Assembly (NCBI GenBank): GCA_903893805.1
Contig: CAITNM010000040.1
Coordinates: forward strand, 1 to 64,000
DNA from: an uncultured Alphaproteobacteria bacterium
Lineage (GTDB): Bacteria > Pseudomonadota > Alphaproteobacteria > Paracaedibacterales > CAITNM01
DNA length: 64,000 nucleotides
Reading direction: 5' to 3'
Part shown: positions 28,327 to 37,461 of the stretch, piece by piece
How positions within the stretch are numbered: the first letter of the stretch is position 1
Layout of the letters: each line of letters starts with the position of its first letter
Position numbers and translations under genes: made by a program
The notes under the pieces: generated by a model
Told to the model about the DNA's origin: nothing
Database searches by the model: none
The model's input: the letters and a program-made list of their open reading frames with translations, nothing else

Positions 28327-29610
28327 CTACAGCCCAGTGACAGCTTTCGTTTGCACGAAGTTCACCATTTCCTGCTGAGTAGCTGATTTTACTGAGTCAA
28401 ATTTCTTGAGAGCTCCACCGGTAAGTTTTAAAGACGGAAGCGCCTGTACTTTCATGGGGTTAATGTGGTGTTTATTTAAAATAACTTCAAAATGCAAATG
28501 AGGACCCGTGGCAGTTCCTGTCATGCCAACACCGCCTAGAACTTGACGTTGAGAAACTACTGCACCTGGCCTTATGCTTTTGTTAATATATTTTAAATGG
28601 GCATATTTAGTTTCATAACCACCGCTATGGCGAATATGTACAAGATTGCCATAACCACTACCGCTCCATCCACAGGATACCACACGTCCTTCACCTGCAG
28701 CCAATACTGGGGTTCCTGTGGGGGCCCCAAAATCCACACCTTTATGGGCCCGGCAGTAACCAAGCAATGGGTGCATTCGACTGTTGCTGAATCCTGAAGT
28801 GACTCGTAATTTTGCCGCATTTAAGGGGGTTTGCAAAAGAGAGCGTACAACGCTTTCTCCCTTTTCATTGAAAAAGCGCACTTTGCCATTTTCTGTAAAA
28901 GCGAAAAGCTTATGATCTTGTCCACCTGTTTGCAAAGAAACAAATCGCAGTTGCTGAATTTTGACAATATCGCCTTTGTCATTTCTTAGAGCGTCGCATA
29001 AAATTTTAAAAGAGGCACCAGCTTTTATGCCGTGTTGAAAGTTCACAACGTAACTTAAAACGTCAACGGCTTCTTGGACGAGTTTAGTAGGAACTCCAGC
29101 CTTCATGGCTGCGCTGTAAAAACTAGAATGAACGTTGCCTTCAAAAACATGCACGACAGGAGTCAAGTGAATTAACTCAGCTTTACTGACGTAATTTCCA
29201 TCAGATTTTGTAATGATAATTTTTTGATCGATTGAAGGCTGAGATTGGAATGATTCAATTTCTACGCCTTGTTCAGAACGTTTATAGCGAACATTGAAAT
29301 TTTGTCCGGATTTTAAATTTCTATGAGATACGTATTGAGCAAAAGCATTTGTTATTTGAAGTGCCGCTTCTTTACTCACGCCAAAGCTCGTTAAAAGCTT
29401 ATTTACGTTGCCACCGTTACCCAAGGTCAGAGTCGTCTCTTGAATTTCAGGTTCAGATGATTTATTTGCTGTAATTGGCTCTGCTAATTCTTGATGGAGT
29501 GCTTGTTCAGATGAAAAATAATGTCTAAAAGCGCGCGTTGATCCGAACAGAACCATAACCAAAGCCAAGGCTGTCCCTAAACGTTTATAATGGAGATGTA
29601 ATTCTTTCAA
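28327..29610 (-). CDS. M23 family metallopeptidase (murein endopeptidase)
   Basis: A 427-residue protein. An N-terminal hydrophobic anchor (about 10-28) is followed by an OapA/LysM-like region and a C-terminal M23 domain (about 290-400). The zinc site is readable: HKGVDFGAPTGTPVLAAGEG (first His and Asp) and GTATGPHLHFEVI (HLH). It is like MepM/NlpD-type enzymes that cut peptidoglycan cross-links in the periplasm during growth and division. The 221-nt gap before it, from dnaB, contains no gene. Confidence 0.9.
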   Translation of the reverse strand: MKELHLHYKRLGTALALVMVLFGSTRAFRHYFSSEQALHQELAEPITANKSSEPEIQETTLTLGNGGNVNKLLTSFGVSKEAALQITNAFAQYVSHRNLKSGQNFNVRYKRSEQGVEIESFQSQPSIDQKIIITKSDGNYVSKAELIHLTPVVHVFEGNVHSSFYSAAMKAGVPTKLVQEAVDVLSYVVNFQHGIKAGASFKILCDALRNDKGDIVKIQQLRFVSLQTGGQDHKLFAFTENGKVRFFNEKGESVVRSLLQTPLNAAKLRVTSGFSNSRMHPLLGYCRAHKGVDFGAPTGTPVLAAGEGRVVSCGWSGSGYGNLVHIRHSGGYETKYAHLKYINKSIRPGAVVSQRQVLGGVGMTGTATGPHLHFEVILNKHHINPMKVQALPSLKLTGGALKKFDSVKSATQQEMVNFVQTKAVTGL

Positions 29611-29702
29611 TAACCCCTCCTACATTAATAATTTATAAATTCGGCGCCTAAGTATCCCAAAAAAGAGCGATTTCGTCAAGATACGGTGTGATAAAAAGCT
29701 AA

Positions 29703-30113
29703 CTAAACATCTCGATGGGTACGTTCTTCCCGCTCATGACGTTCTTGTGCTTCAATGCCAAGAGTGGCAATAGGTCGTGCATCTAGTCTTTTTACGCCAA
29801 TTGGCTCTCCTGTTTCTTCACAGTAGCCATAACTTCCATTATCAATGCGCAAAAGAGCTTCATCAATTTTCTTAAGAAGTTTAAAATCTCGATTTCTGGC
29901 ACGAAGTGTTAGTTTATAGTCTGCCTCTTTTGCAGCGGCATCTATAACGTCGGCTTCAACTTGGTTGTCTTGCAAATCTGTAATGGTTTCAGAGCAGTCT
30001 TTCAAGATCTGATCTCTCCAGCTAATGAGCTTACTTTTAAAGTACTCCAGCTGTTTAGGGTTCATGAAAGTTTCACTATCTTCTGGTAAGTAACCATCTA
30101 CTTCTTGACTCAT
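29703..30113 (-). CDS. dksA: RNA polymerase-binding transcription factor DksA
   Basis: A 136-residue protein. It has the coiled-coil tip region (EADVIDAAAKEADYKLTLRA, with the DxxDxA-like acidic tip) and a C-terminal zinc-finger-like region YGYCEETGEPIGVKRLDARP. Only Cys98 of the four classical zinc cysteines remains, as in many alphaproteobacterial DksA proteins. It acts with ppGpp at RNA polymerase. The second ATG (30113, MSQEVDG) is chosen; the ATG two codons earlier is also possible. Confidence 0.93.
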   Translation of the reverse strand: MSQEVDGYLPEDSETFMNPKQLEYFKSKLISWRDQILKDCSETITDLQDNQVEADVIDAAAKEADYKLTLRARNRDFKLLKKIDEALLRIDNGSYGYCEETGEPIGVKRLDARPIATLGIEAQERHEREERTHRDV

Positions 30114-30212
30114 TAACAATCCAAATTAAAAGACGCTTTCATATAGTACACAAAACTTTTTAAACTTTCACAATAGGGTATTTGAAAAAAAAATTTAAAA
30201 AGATGCAAATTT

Positions 30213-31874
30213 TCACGCAATACCAAGTTTATGTTGCAGCCAAACTTGCTCGGTATTATCCAGAAGCGGAGAAATATTCGTCCAAATTGCTTGGTAGTAC
30301 TGCTTAATCCAGTCACTTTCAGTTTGAGTGAGTAGAGATTTCTCAATCAACCCTGGTTCATATGGTACTAAGGTTAAAGATTCAAAACATAAGAATCCTT
30401 CATGGGCAGATTCTTTAATTATTTGCAGATTTTCAATGCGAATGCCGTACTGCCCTTCAAGGTATAGGCCCGGTTCGTTTGATACCACCATGCCAGGTTC
30501 TAAAGCAGTGTTACGCACCTTGCTTATTCCTTGTGGACCTTCGTGCACATTTAAATAGCTTCCCACCCCATGACCGGTACCATGGGCGTAATCAAGACCA
30601 TTATTCCATAAGTGTTGACGGGCTAACGCATCAAGCTGAGCGCCGGTTGTGCCCATTGGAAAGCTAGCATTAGCCAAAGCAATGTGACCCTTTAATACTA
30701 AGGTATAATGAATACGTTGTTCCTGGGTGGGCGCACCTATTGAAAACGTGCGGGTAATGTCGGTTGTGCCATCAAGATATTGGCCACCAGAATCAAGCAG
30801 GTACATGCCTTGGGTAATTGCTATATTTGTATTGGGTTCTGCCCGGTAATGTACAATTGCACCATGGGCGCCAAATCCAGAAATGGTTGCAAAACTGGCC
30901 CCTTGATGCAAATCCATTTTTTGGCGGCACGTTTCAAGATAATCTTGTGCGTCAATTTCAGTAATACCTTTTTGGTTTTCTATCCACATCCAAAAATGAA
31001 TTACAGCTGCCGCATCACGCATATGGCAATTACGCATACCCTGTTGCTCAGTCAGGTTCTTTTTTGCTTTGGGTAACTCGCATGGATCGATTTGCCAATT
31101 AAATGAGATGTCATTTAACGCAGAGGGTGTTGTGCGTTTATCAGCATACATTTTAACATCTACAGCTTTTAATGTATTTGCCATTTGTTCAAAGGGCACA
31201 ACTTTAACATTAAGCAATGTTGCCAATTCGTTTGAAATTTTTGATGGTTCGCAAAATAGAGTAATTTCATTTTTTGTAACTAATGCCATGCAATGAAGCA
31301 GGGGCACATAGGGCAGGTCGCCCCCGCGAATATTTAGCAGCCAACAGACCGATTCCGGATTGCTTAAAAACCATGCCGCTTCAATAAGCTTACGTTTTTC
31401 TTCCCGTGTGGTTCCTGCATAAATAACTGGGTAATCAAATGCTGCTTTATGAATTGGCTTTGGCCTATCTGTCCACAACGCATCAATAGGATTAGCTTTA
31501 AGGGCAATTAAATCCACTCGGTCACGCCAGCTTTGTAGTTGCTGAGCCGACATTAACCAGGGGTCGTAATGCAGAGTGCTTAACGAATCACACACCGCAT
31601 CAATTGCTGCTTTATTAAAGTCATGAATTTTAAAATCTGATGCTTGGTTTTTTGCTTGTAGGGTATAGCGTCCATCAACAAATAAATGTACGGCATCTTG
31701 GGTGATAATTGCAAATCCAGCACTGCCAGTAAAACCGCTAACCCAAGCCAAGCGCTCATCGCACTCGGCTACATATTCTCCTCCGAACATATCTTCCCGG
31801 GGAATATGAAGCGCGTGCACGTTTTGATTACGCATCCACGTCCGTAATTTTTCTAGATTTGTTCCTTGCTGCAT
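30213..31874 (-). CDS. Xaa-Pro aminopeptidase (M24B)
   Basis: A 553-residue protein with two creatinase N-like domains and a pita-bread catalytic domain. The dinuclear metal ligands are visible: Asp in LLDSGGQYLDG, Asp in TTDITRTF, His in GTGHGVGSYLNVHEGP, Glu in SNEPGLYLEG and Glu in YGIRIENL. It resembles the long, three-domain eukaryote-like aminopeptidase P (pepP-related) rather than E. coli PepP. It removes N-terminal residues before proline. It overlaps the end of rsmA by 22 nt, so it is probably in an rsmA-pepP unit. Confidence 0.93.
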   Translation of the reverse strand: MQQGTNLEKLRTWMRNQNVHALHIPREDMFGGEYVAECDERLAWVSGFTGSAGFAIITQDAVHLFVDGRYTLQAKNQASDFKIHDFNKAAIDAVCDSLSTLHYDPWLMSAQQLQSWRDRVDLIALKANPIDALWTDRPKPIHKAAFDYPVIYAGTTREEKRKLIEAAWFLSNPESVCWLLNIRGGDLPYVPLLHCMALVTKNEITLFCEPSKISNELATLLNVKVVPFEQMANTLKAVDVKMYADKRTTPSALNDISFNWQIDPCELPKAKKNLTEQQGMRNCHMRDAAAVIHFWMWIENQKGITEIDAQDYLETCRQKMDLHQGASFATISGFGAHGAIVHYRAEPNTNIAITQGMYLLDSGGQYLDGTTDITRTFSIGAPTQEQRIHYTLVLKGHIALANASFPMGTTGAQLDALARQHLWNNGLDYAHGTGHGVGSYLNVHEGPQGISKVRNTALEPGMVVSNEPGLYLEGQYGIRIENLQIIKESAHEGFLCFESLTLVPYEPGLIEKSLLTQTESDWIKQYYQAIWTNISPLLDNTEQVWLQHKLGIA

Positions 31875-32698
31875 ATCTGTGCCATTGCCAAAAATGTATG
31901 GGTATCCAACTCTTCTGGACGCCTGGTTTCATCAATATTTAAAGTATCACACAATTTCTGCCACAAGGTTAAGGGCAATGATTTTCCAAGACTGGCGCGC
32001 AACATTTTACGACGGTAACAAAACGCCATGTTCGTTAATTTGCCCAATGTCTTAATTACATTTGGTTCAGGAACGTCTTTTCGTGGTTTAAGGAATGCCA
32101 CACTTGACCACACTTTCGGAGGTGGAATAAAAGCTTCTGGGGAAATTTGAAATAATTCCTGAATATCAAAACAAGACTGCAAAACAATGGCTAAACGACC
32201 GTAGTCCTTGGTACCAGGTAGCGCAGTCATGCGATCAACCACTTCCCGTTGTAGCATCACCGTAATGGATGTGATATTTTCAATATCACTAATCCACCGA
32301 ATAAGCAGCTCGGTACCTACGTTGTACGGCAAATTCGCCACTATATGATAAGGCCCTGCTTTTCCATGTTCACTCAAAAGCTTTGAAATGCAAACATTCA
32401 GCGCATCTGCTTGGACAATTGTAAATGCGGTATTAACAGGATTTTCAAACTCTTTTAAAATGTTGATAAACCGCTGATCTTTTTCGATTGCTAGCAAAAA
32501 TGCTGGCTCAGCTTTCAATAAAATATCAGTGAGACTGCCAGGGCCGGGACCAATTTCAACAACAGTTTGTCCTTTTAAATCTAGGTTATGCACTATTTTT
32601 TGACAAACAGACTCATCCATCAGGAAATGTTGTCCTAATGACTTTTTCGCCCACAGGTTGTGTTTTTCTAATATACTTTTTAAGTGTTTAAATTCCAT
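31853..32698 (-). CDS. rsmA: 16S rRNA dimethyladenosine methyltransferase
   Basis: A 281-residue KsgA/RsmA methyltransferase that dimethylates the two adjacent adenosines near the 3-prime end of 16S rRNA. Motifs are KKSLGQHFL, EIGPGPGS (48-55), IEKDQRF and NLPYNVGT (122 onward), the RRNAAD signature. It starts 15 nt from the divergent TTG of pbpC, so the two promoters must overlap. Confidence 0.96.
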   Translation of the reverse strand: MEFKHLKSILEKHNLWAKKSLGQHFLMDESVCQKIVHNLDLKGQTVVEIGPGPGSLTDILLKAEPAFLLAIEKDQRFINILKEFENPVNTAFTIVQADALNVCISKLLSEHGKAGPYHIVANLPYNVGTELLIRWISDIENITSITVMLQREVVDRMTALPGTKDYGRLAIVLQSCFDIQELFQISPEAFIPPPKVWSSVAFLKPRKDVPEPNVIKTLGKLTNMAFCYRRKMLRASLGKSLPLTLWQKLCDTLNIDETRRPEELDTHTFLAMAQICSKEQI

Positions 32699-32713
32699 TG
32701 AGAACAGAAGCGT

Positions 32714-34606
32714 TTGTTACAGCCATACTTTGCCACAAAACGACGATTAGTTATAGGTGTTGGCTTACTAGCTTTTGCATGTAGTTTATTTTGGCCGGTT
32801 GATCTTGCTAAATATAATGAAGAATCTCCCACGTTATATGACCGAAACGGAGAGTTAATTCACGTTGAGCGGAATGCTCATGATCGTTGGGTGCTAAAAG
32901 CCCAAACTGTTGACGTGCAGTTTAAAGAATTACTTTTGAATTTTGAAGATAAATGGTTTTATGTCCATCCGGGGGTAAATCCTTTGGCTATGGTTCGTGC
33001 TCTGGGTCAAGCTATCATTCATAAAAAAATACTCTCAGGTGGGTCAACTATTACTATGCAAGTCGCACGACTGTTGAGCCCTGGGCCTCGTACTTTATGG
33101 AAAAAATGTTGTGAGGTTCACACTGCGTTGCGATTAACCACCCAGTACAGTAAAGAATCGGTGTTGAAAATGTATTTAACCCTTGCACCATATGGAGGAA
33201 ATATTCATGGAATTCGCGCTGCAAGCTTGCATTATTTTGGGAAAGAGCCAAATTTTCTGCCCTTAAGTTACAAAGCCATGCTGGTAGCTATTCCTCAATC
33301 TCCAAGCCGCTTAAGGCCAGATCGATTTATTAAAAAAGCCAATGATGCCAAAAATAAAGTGTTACAGCGCATGGGGAATAGTCCAGATATAAAAGAGGCT
33401 TTGGGTGAACTTTGCCAAATTAAAATCACTCCGTTTATCAAATTGGCTGCTCACGCTTTTAGACTTAAGGTCCCCATTTTACTTGATAAGTCTTATCAGG
33501 AAGCCATTACGACATTCGCTTTTGATTATGTCGAAAAACTCCCAGCTCCTATGAATGCTGCTTGTGTTGTGTATGATTTAAAAGCTGATCAGGTGCTGGT
33601 TTATATAGGTGCAGTTGGTGGTGCATGTCGAATGGATGGCAATGACATGTGCAGGGCAATACGCTCTCCTGGATCATTGTTAAAGCCGTTTATTTACGGA
33701 TTGGCTATGGAGAGAGGCTATATTAACCCTCAAACTCTTATCACTGATAAACCTATTAACCTAAAGGGCTATATGCCTGAAAATTTTGATATGGTTTTTT
33801 GCGGAGACATGACTATTGAAGAGGCGCTGCAGCAATCATTAAATACACCAGTTATTCAGGTGCTTGATCAAATTGGTCCGGGTTACTTTTTTGATTGGTT
33901 AAAACAAAAACAGGTAGCTATCCATTTTCCTACCCATAACAATAAAAGACCTCGCCTTGCCATTGGGTTGGGAGGAGTAGGAATGAGCCTGGTTGAATTG
34001 GCGTGTTTATATGGAAAACTTGCTAAAGGAAAGTTACTGAATCAACCATCACAAGTTTGGGTTACTCAGACACTAGCTCTAACTCCTATGCCAGATCAAC
34101 GTATAAAAAACCCAGGAATTGCCTATAAAACGGGTACCAGTTATGGATTTCGTGACGCATGGAGCATTGGTTACGATAATCAATACGTGGTTGGCATATG
34201 GGTAGGGCGTGCTGATGGCACTCCATGCCCTGGTTACCACGGTCGGCAAATTGCCGCACCATTAATGATGCAAGTTTTTAATTATTTGGGTGCTAACCCT
34301 ATTTTGATTTCTGAACAAAATAGCTCTTCTCAACAACGGTTACGATTCCAAACACATGAAAAGCAAGATTTTCATATTTCCATGCCTAAAAAATCAACAA
34401 CTCTCTGTGTGCCCGTTGATGAGGTGGTTTATTTGCAAACCAATTCAAGTGACATGGTGCTTTGGTATGTGAACGGTACTTATCTGGGTGAATCAAAAAC
34501 AGCATATTCTTGGACTCCTGCCAATGCGGGATTTTATCAAATCACTGCCATGAATACTAAAAATACTATTGATACATGCAATGTGGAAATCAGGCGAGAG
34601 CCATAA
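32714..34606 (+). CDS. pbpC: Penicillin-binding protein 1C
   Basis: A 630-residue bifunctional murein synthase. It has one N-terminal transmembrane helix (about 10-27), a GT51 transglycosylase domain with putative catalytic Glu78 in FEDKWFYVHPG and GGSTITMQVARLL, a transpeptidase domain with Ser321/Lys324 (SPGSLLKPF) and KTGT (472-475), and a C-terminal PBP1C domain (about 540-630). It is shorter than the roughly 770 residues of E. coli PbpC. The only reasonable start is a TTG at 32714 after an in-frame stop at 32699. The stop lies 2 nt from the convergent tssG. Confidence 0.92.
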   Translation: MLQPYFATKRRLVIGVGLLAFACSLFWPVDLAKYNEESPTLYDRNGELIHVERNAHDRWVLKAQTVDVQFKELLLNFEDKWFYVHPGVNPLAMVRALGQAIIHKKILSGGSTITMQVARLLSPGPRTLWKKCCEVHTALRLTTQYSKESVLKMYLTLAPYGGNIHGIRAASLHYFGKEPNFLPLSYKAMLVAIPQSPSRLRPDRFIKKANDAKNKVLQRMGNSPDIKEALGELCQIKITPFIKLAAHAFRLKVPILLDKSYQEAITTFAFDYVEKLPAPMNAACVVYDLKADQVLVYIGAVGGACRMDGNDMCRAIRSPGSLLKPFIYGLAMERGYINPQTLITDKPINLKGYMPENFDMVFCGDMTIEEALQQSLNTPVIQVLDQIGPGYFFDWLKQKQVAIHFPTHNNKRPRLAIGLGGVGMSLVELACLYGKLAKGKLLNQPSQVWVTQTLALTPMPDQRIKNPGIAYKTGTSYGFRDAWSIGYDNQYVVGIWVGRADGTPCPGYHGRQIAAPLMMQVFNYLGANPILISEQNSSSQQRLRFQTHEKQDFHISMPKKSTTLCVPVDEVVYLQTNSSDMVLWYVNGTYLGESKTAYSWTPANAGFYQITAMNTKNTIDTCNVEIRREP

Positions 34607-34608
34607 AA

Positions 34609-35622
34609 CTAAAGCTTCAGCCGAACGTCATCAGCCCTTGGCCCAGTCAACCAAGTGTTCCACCCAAGGCCATGTTTCGTATTTAATGTTGTGCCTTGGT
34701 TTTCGTTTTGTTTAAGTGAAACATTTAAAAATACGCGGGGTAGGGAGCCCATATAGCTTACTAAAATCTGCCTGAATCGGTTGAAGTTTGCGCCACCTAA
34801 GCTGGCATCAGAAAAAGGCAAAAATTGCTGAGTTGTTGCCCAATCTAAGGGCGAAAGGGTTATGGTAAACCCTGCTGCTTGATCCCAGCATCTAAGTCCT
34901 AAAATGGCGTTTTTCCCCAAAAGCTGAAATTGCCCGTTATTTCCAAGTCTGCTGCCCTCAGATGCGTCCACTGTTCTCCAAGTGCCCTCAAACGGCTGTG
35001 CGGTTGCTTTCACATTGAAAAACTTTTCAATCATTTGAAGTAGGCAGGAAAGGGATCTAGAGCGTCTCCAGAAATGGTCAAAAAATAAGGTATGGGCGAC
35101 ATCACCCTGCTGCTTGAATCCACTTAGATTTTCCTGCAATTTTCCCAAGGGCGTATTAAGTGGGGGGCGTTTGAAAAGGTGCGGATAAGTACGTTTGCGT
35201 AAGCGGTGCCACATGGAAGCTAGGCGATGGTGAAAAATATCTAAAAAATGGAGTCCTGAATAATCTTTTTCTCTAACTTGATCAAGCAATATTTCAGTAT
35301 ATGGCGTTGGCAAAGGACCGTTAACACCCCCAATGCTTAGAGTATTGATATAAACCTCGGGCAGGCTAGATGGTGTGTTTTTTACATTAATGCGGTCAAC
35401 TTCTGTACCTTCTTGGTGCATGGTAAGTTTACTGCGCACGCGCACAGCTTCATGGGCAGGATTTGAAGCTTCTCCCAGCGGATTCGCATTGGTTCTAATT
35501 GATTCAACAATGTAAATAAGCTGATCAAGGTCAAACGCTTCTGGCGTTTCTAGAATTTGTTCAGGTAGAGTTTTTTTTACAGTTGCGCTTGAGCGCCGGG
35601 CTGGGGCTGCCATTGCATCCAC
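34609..35622 (-). CDS. tssG: Type VI secretion system baseplate subunit TssG
   Basis: A 337-residue TssG/ImpH/VasB protein. It has the N-terminal DLDQLIYIVESIR, the typical central TLSIGGVNGPLPTPYTE and FLDIFHHRLASMWHRLR blocks, and the C-terminal LPFSDASLGGANFNRFRQILVSY and LGWNTWLTG. It binds TssF in the baseplate wedge. The first 46 nt overlap the end of tssF; a start three codons later (35613) is possible. It appears intact, unlike tssF. Confidence 0.92.
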   Translation of the reverse strand: MDAMAAPARRSSATVKKTLPEQILETPEAFDLDQLIYIVESIRTNANPLGEASNPAHEAVRVRSKLTMHQEGTEVDRINVKNTPSSLPEVYINTLSIGGVNGPLPTPYTEILLDQVREKDYSGLHFLDIFHHRLASMWHRLRKRTYPHLFKRPPLNTPLGKLQENLSGFKQQGDVAHTLFFDHFWRRSRSLSCLLQMIEKFFNVKATAQPFEGTWRTVDASEGSRLGNNGQFQLLGKNAILGLRCWDQAAGFTITLSPLDWATTQQFLPFSDASLGGANFNRFRQILVSYMGSLPRVFLNVSLKQNENQGTTLNTKHGLGWNTWLTGPRADDVRLKL

Positions 35623-37390
35623 TCTCCTTTGTTGTTTCCATCACTTAAACTGCACATCACAAAGCTGTTCCAGTTCACAAGCGAGCTAAAATACTCTTTT
35701 AAAATGGTGCCTAGAATCAAGTTGTTGCCGCCCTGCTGATTGGTTTTTTCCATTTCAAGTTGCACTTTGTATCCTTGCACAAAGCCAGGCCATGCTTCAT
35801 TTCCAAAGCGCTTGGTGACTTGGGTAACCGTCATATTTTTCAAGTCATCTATGGAAGTTGTGGGTTGATCAGGATAACGGCTAGCAAAAAGATACAGAAA
35901 ATCTTTTATAGAATTAATTCCTTGGGTGGGATCCAAAACGCCTAAGTAATTGCTTGAAAGCTGAGATATTAGCATCCACAAGCTTTCCCCATCAAGCACG
36001 GTATAGTTTTGCGAAGTGGGCTTGTTTAAAAGGGTAATTTTTAGAACAGGGGCTTTGTCTTCTGGCTGAAGCAATGAATTTGCAGTCAGCTGATCCGCTA
36101 GGTAGCGATTCGTACACGTAATTTTTGCGGTTGCCACAATGTCTTTCGCTTTGACCGGCTGAAAATTTCTATCGATGAATGATAGGTAAATATCAGTACC
36201 AGGAATTCCTCTTAGCTCTGCCGGCACTCTTTGTGAAAGCCAGAAGCCATCTTTTACATTTTTGTGCGCCTCAAGACCATAGTAGGGCGTGTATGGAATA
36301 ACTTTTTGAGTTTTTTCTTCAACACCTTCAATGCTTTGAATGCTGTAAACTTCGGTTGTGCGTTCTCGACGTATGTCGGGGGTAAGCCTATACCGCAAGT
36401 GCCTGTGGTGAATACGTATAGGGTCAGAAGGTCTGTCGAACAAATTAATAATAGGCAAGCAGTTCAGTGAAAAACACGACGCATCAACACCACTTTGCTG
36501 AAATGCCGAGGCATCTTTTAAAGGGATTAAAACATGTATTTGGTTCTTTGGCGCTAATTTCGCAATTGCTGCTTGCAATGCGGTAATTCGAAAGAATAAA
36601 AATTTTTCCCGAAAATGAAAATACTCTTGAAACAGTGCGTAGTGATGCAGGCTGTAATCTGGAACTGGTAAAGTGAGTTCTTCTCGTTTATACCCTACGG
36701 CTTCTAAATTACAGCCGCCAACAGCGGGTGTTTGTTCATCGGTAGCAACATACACTTGGTCTGTGTATTCGCTGAATAATGCTTCATGCAAAAGGTTTGC
36801 TTTTACCCAATTGCAACTTATATGCGCCAATACATCATCTAACGCCATGGCAGAAAATGGTGCCGTTTTTGATGCTAACGTGATTTTTAAAAACCAGTGA
36901 TTTTGCGGGGGTGATGCAAAAGTAAACGCATCTTTTGAAACTAGATCAACTGATTCAATGCTAATAGGCCAAAGATGCATGTCATAAACGGTGCGAAAGC
37001 GGCATTGAACATCTTCAACGGAGCGCGCTAAAAGCTTTGTGCCCTTTGGTAAAAAATGCCCTTTGTCAGGTGGAGTTTGATTGACATCAACTTGCAGTTT
37101 TGCAATAGCCATATAGCAGGAACGGGATTAATTAAATGGGGATACAATACGCTTAATAATGCATGGGCTGTTTGAGGAAAACGATCATCAATAGCGCGGC
37201 TAAGTCGTGCTGTTAAAAATGCGAATGATTCAAGCAACCGTTCCACATGTGGGTCAGGTGATTCATCGTCCGTTAGTTCAAGTCGACGCGCAATTTTTGG
37301 GTATTGCTTTGAGAACTCTTGGCCACTTAAGCGCAAGTAGTTGAGTTCTTCTTGATAGTAGCGAACTAGGCTATCGTCTACCTTTGCCAT
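35577..37390 (-). pseudogene. tssF: Type VI secretion baseplate subunit TssF, split by a frameshift
   Basis: The N-terminal piece (start 37390) reads MAKVDDSLVRYYQEELNYLR, then FSKQYPKIARRLEL, HVERLLESFAFLTARL and YPHLINPVPA, and then loses homology. The second frame (35577-37112) continues exactly where TssF should, MAIAKLQVDVNQ, with LPKGTKLLAR, and runs for 511 residues to the end. The junction at about 37110-37118 reads CTATATGG on the coding strand; removing one AT dinucleotide joins the halves as PVPA-MAIAKLQ. So this is a 2-nt insertion, a slippage in ATAT. It is either a decayed gene, which would disable the T6SS baseplate unless another copy exists, or a sequence error. Programmed frameshifting is less likely. 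Confidence 0.85.
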
Positions 37391-37461
37391 AGAGTCTTGA
37401 ATTTAATCCCCTATGACAATGGTAAGGCGAATATTAGGCGTTAGACAATAGCACTTTTGTT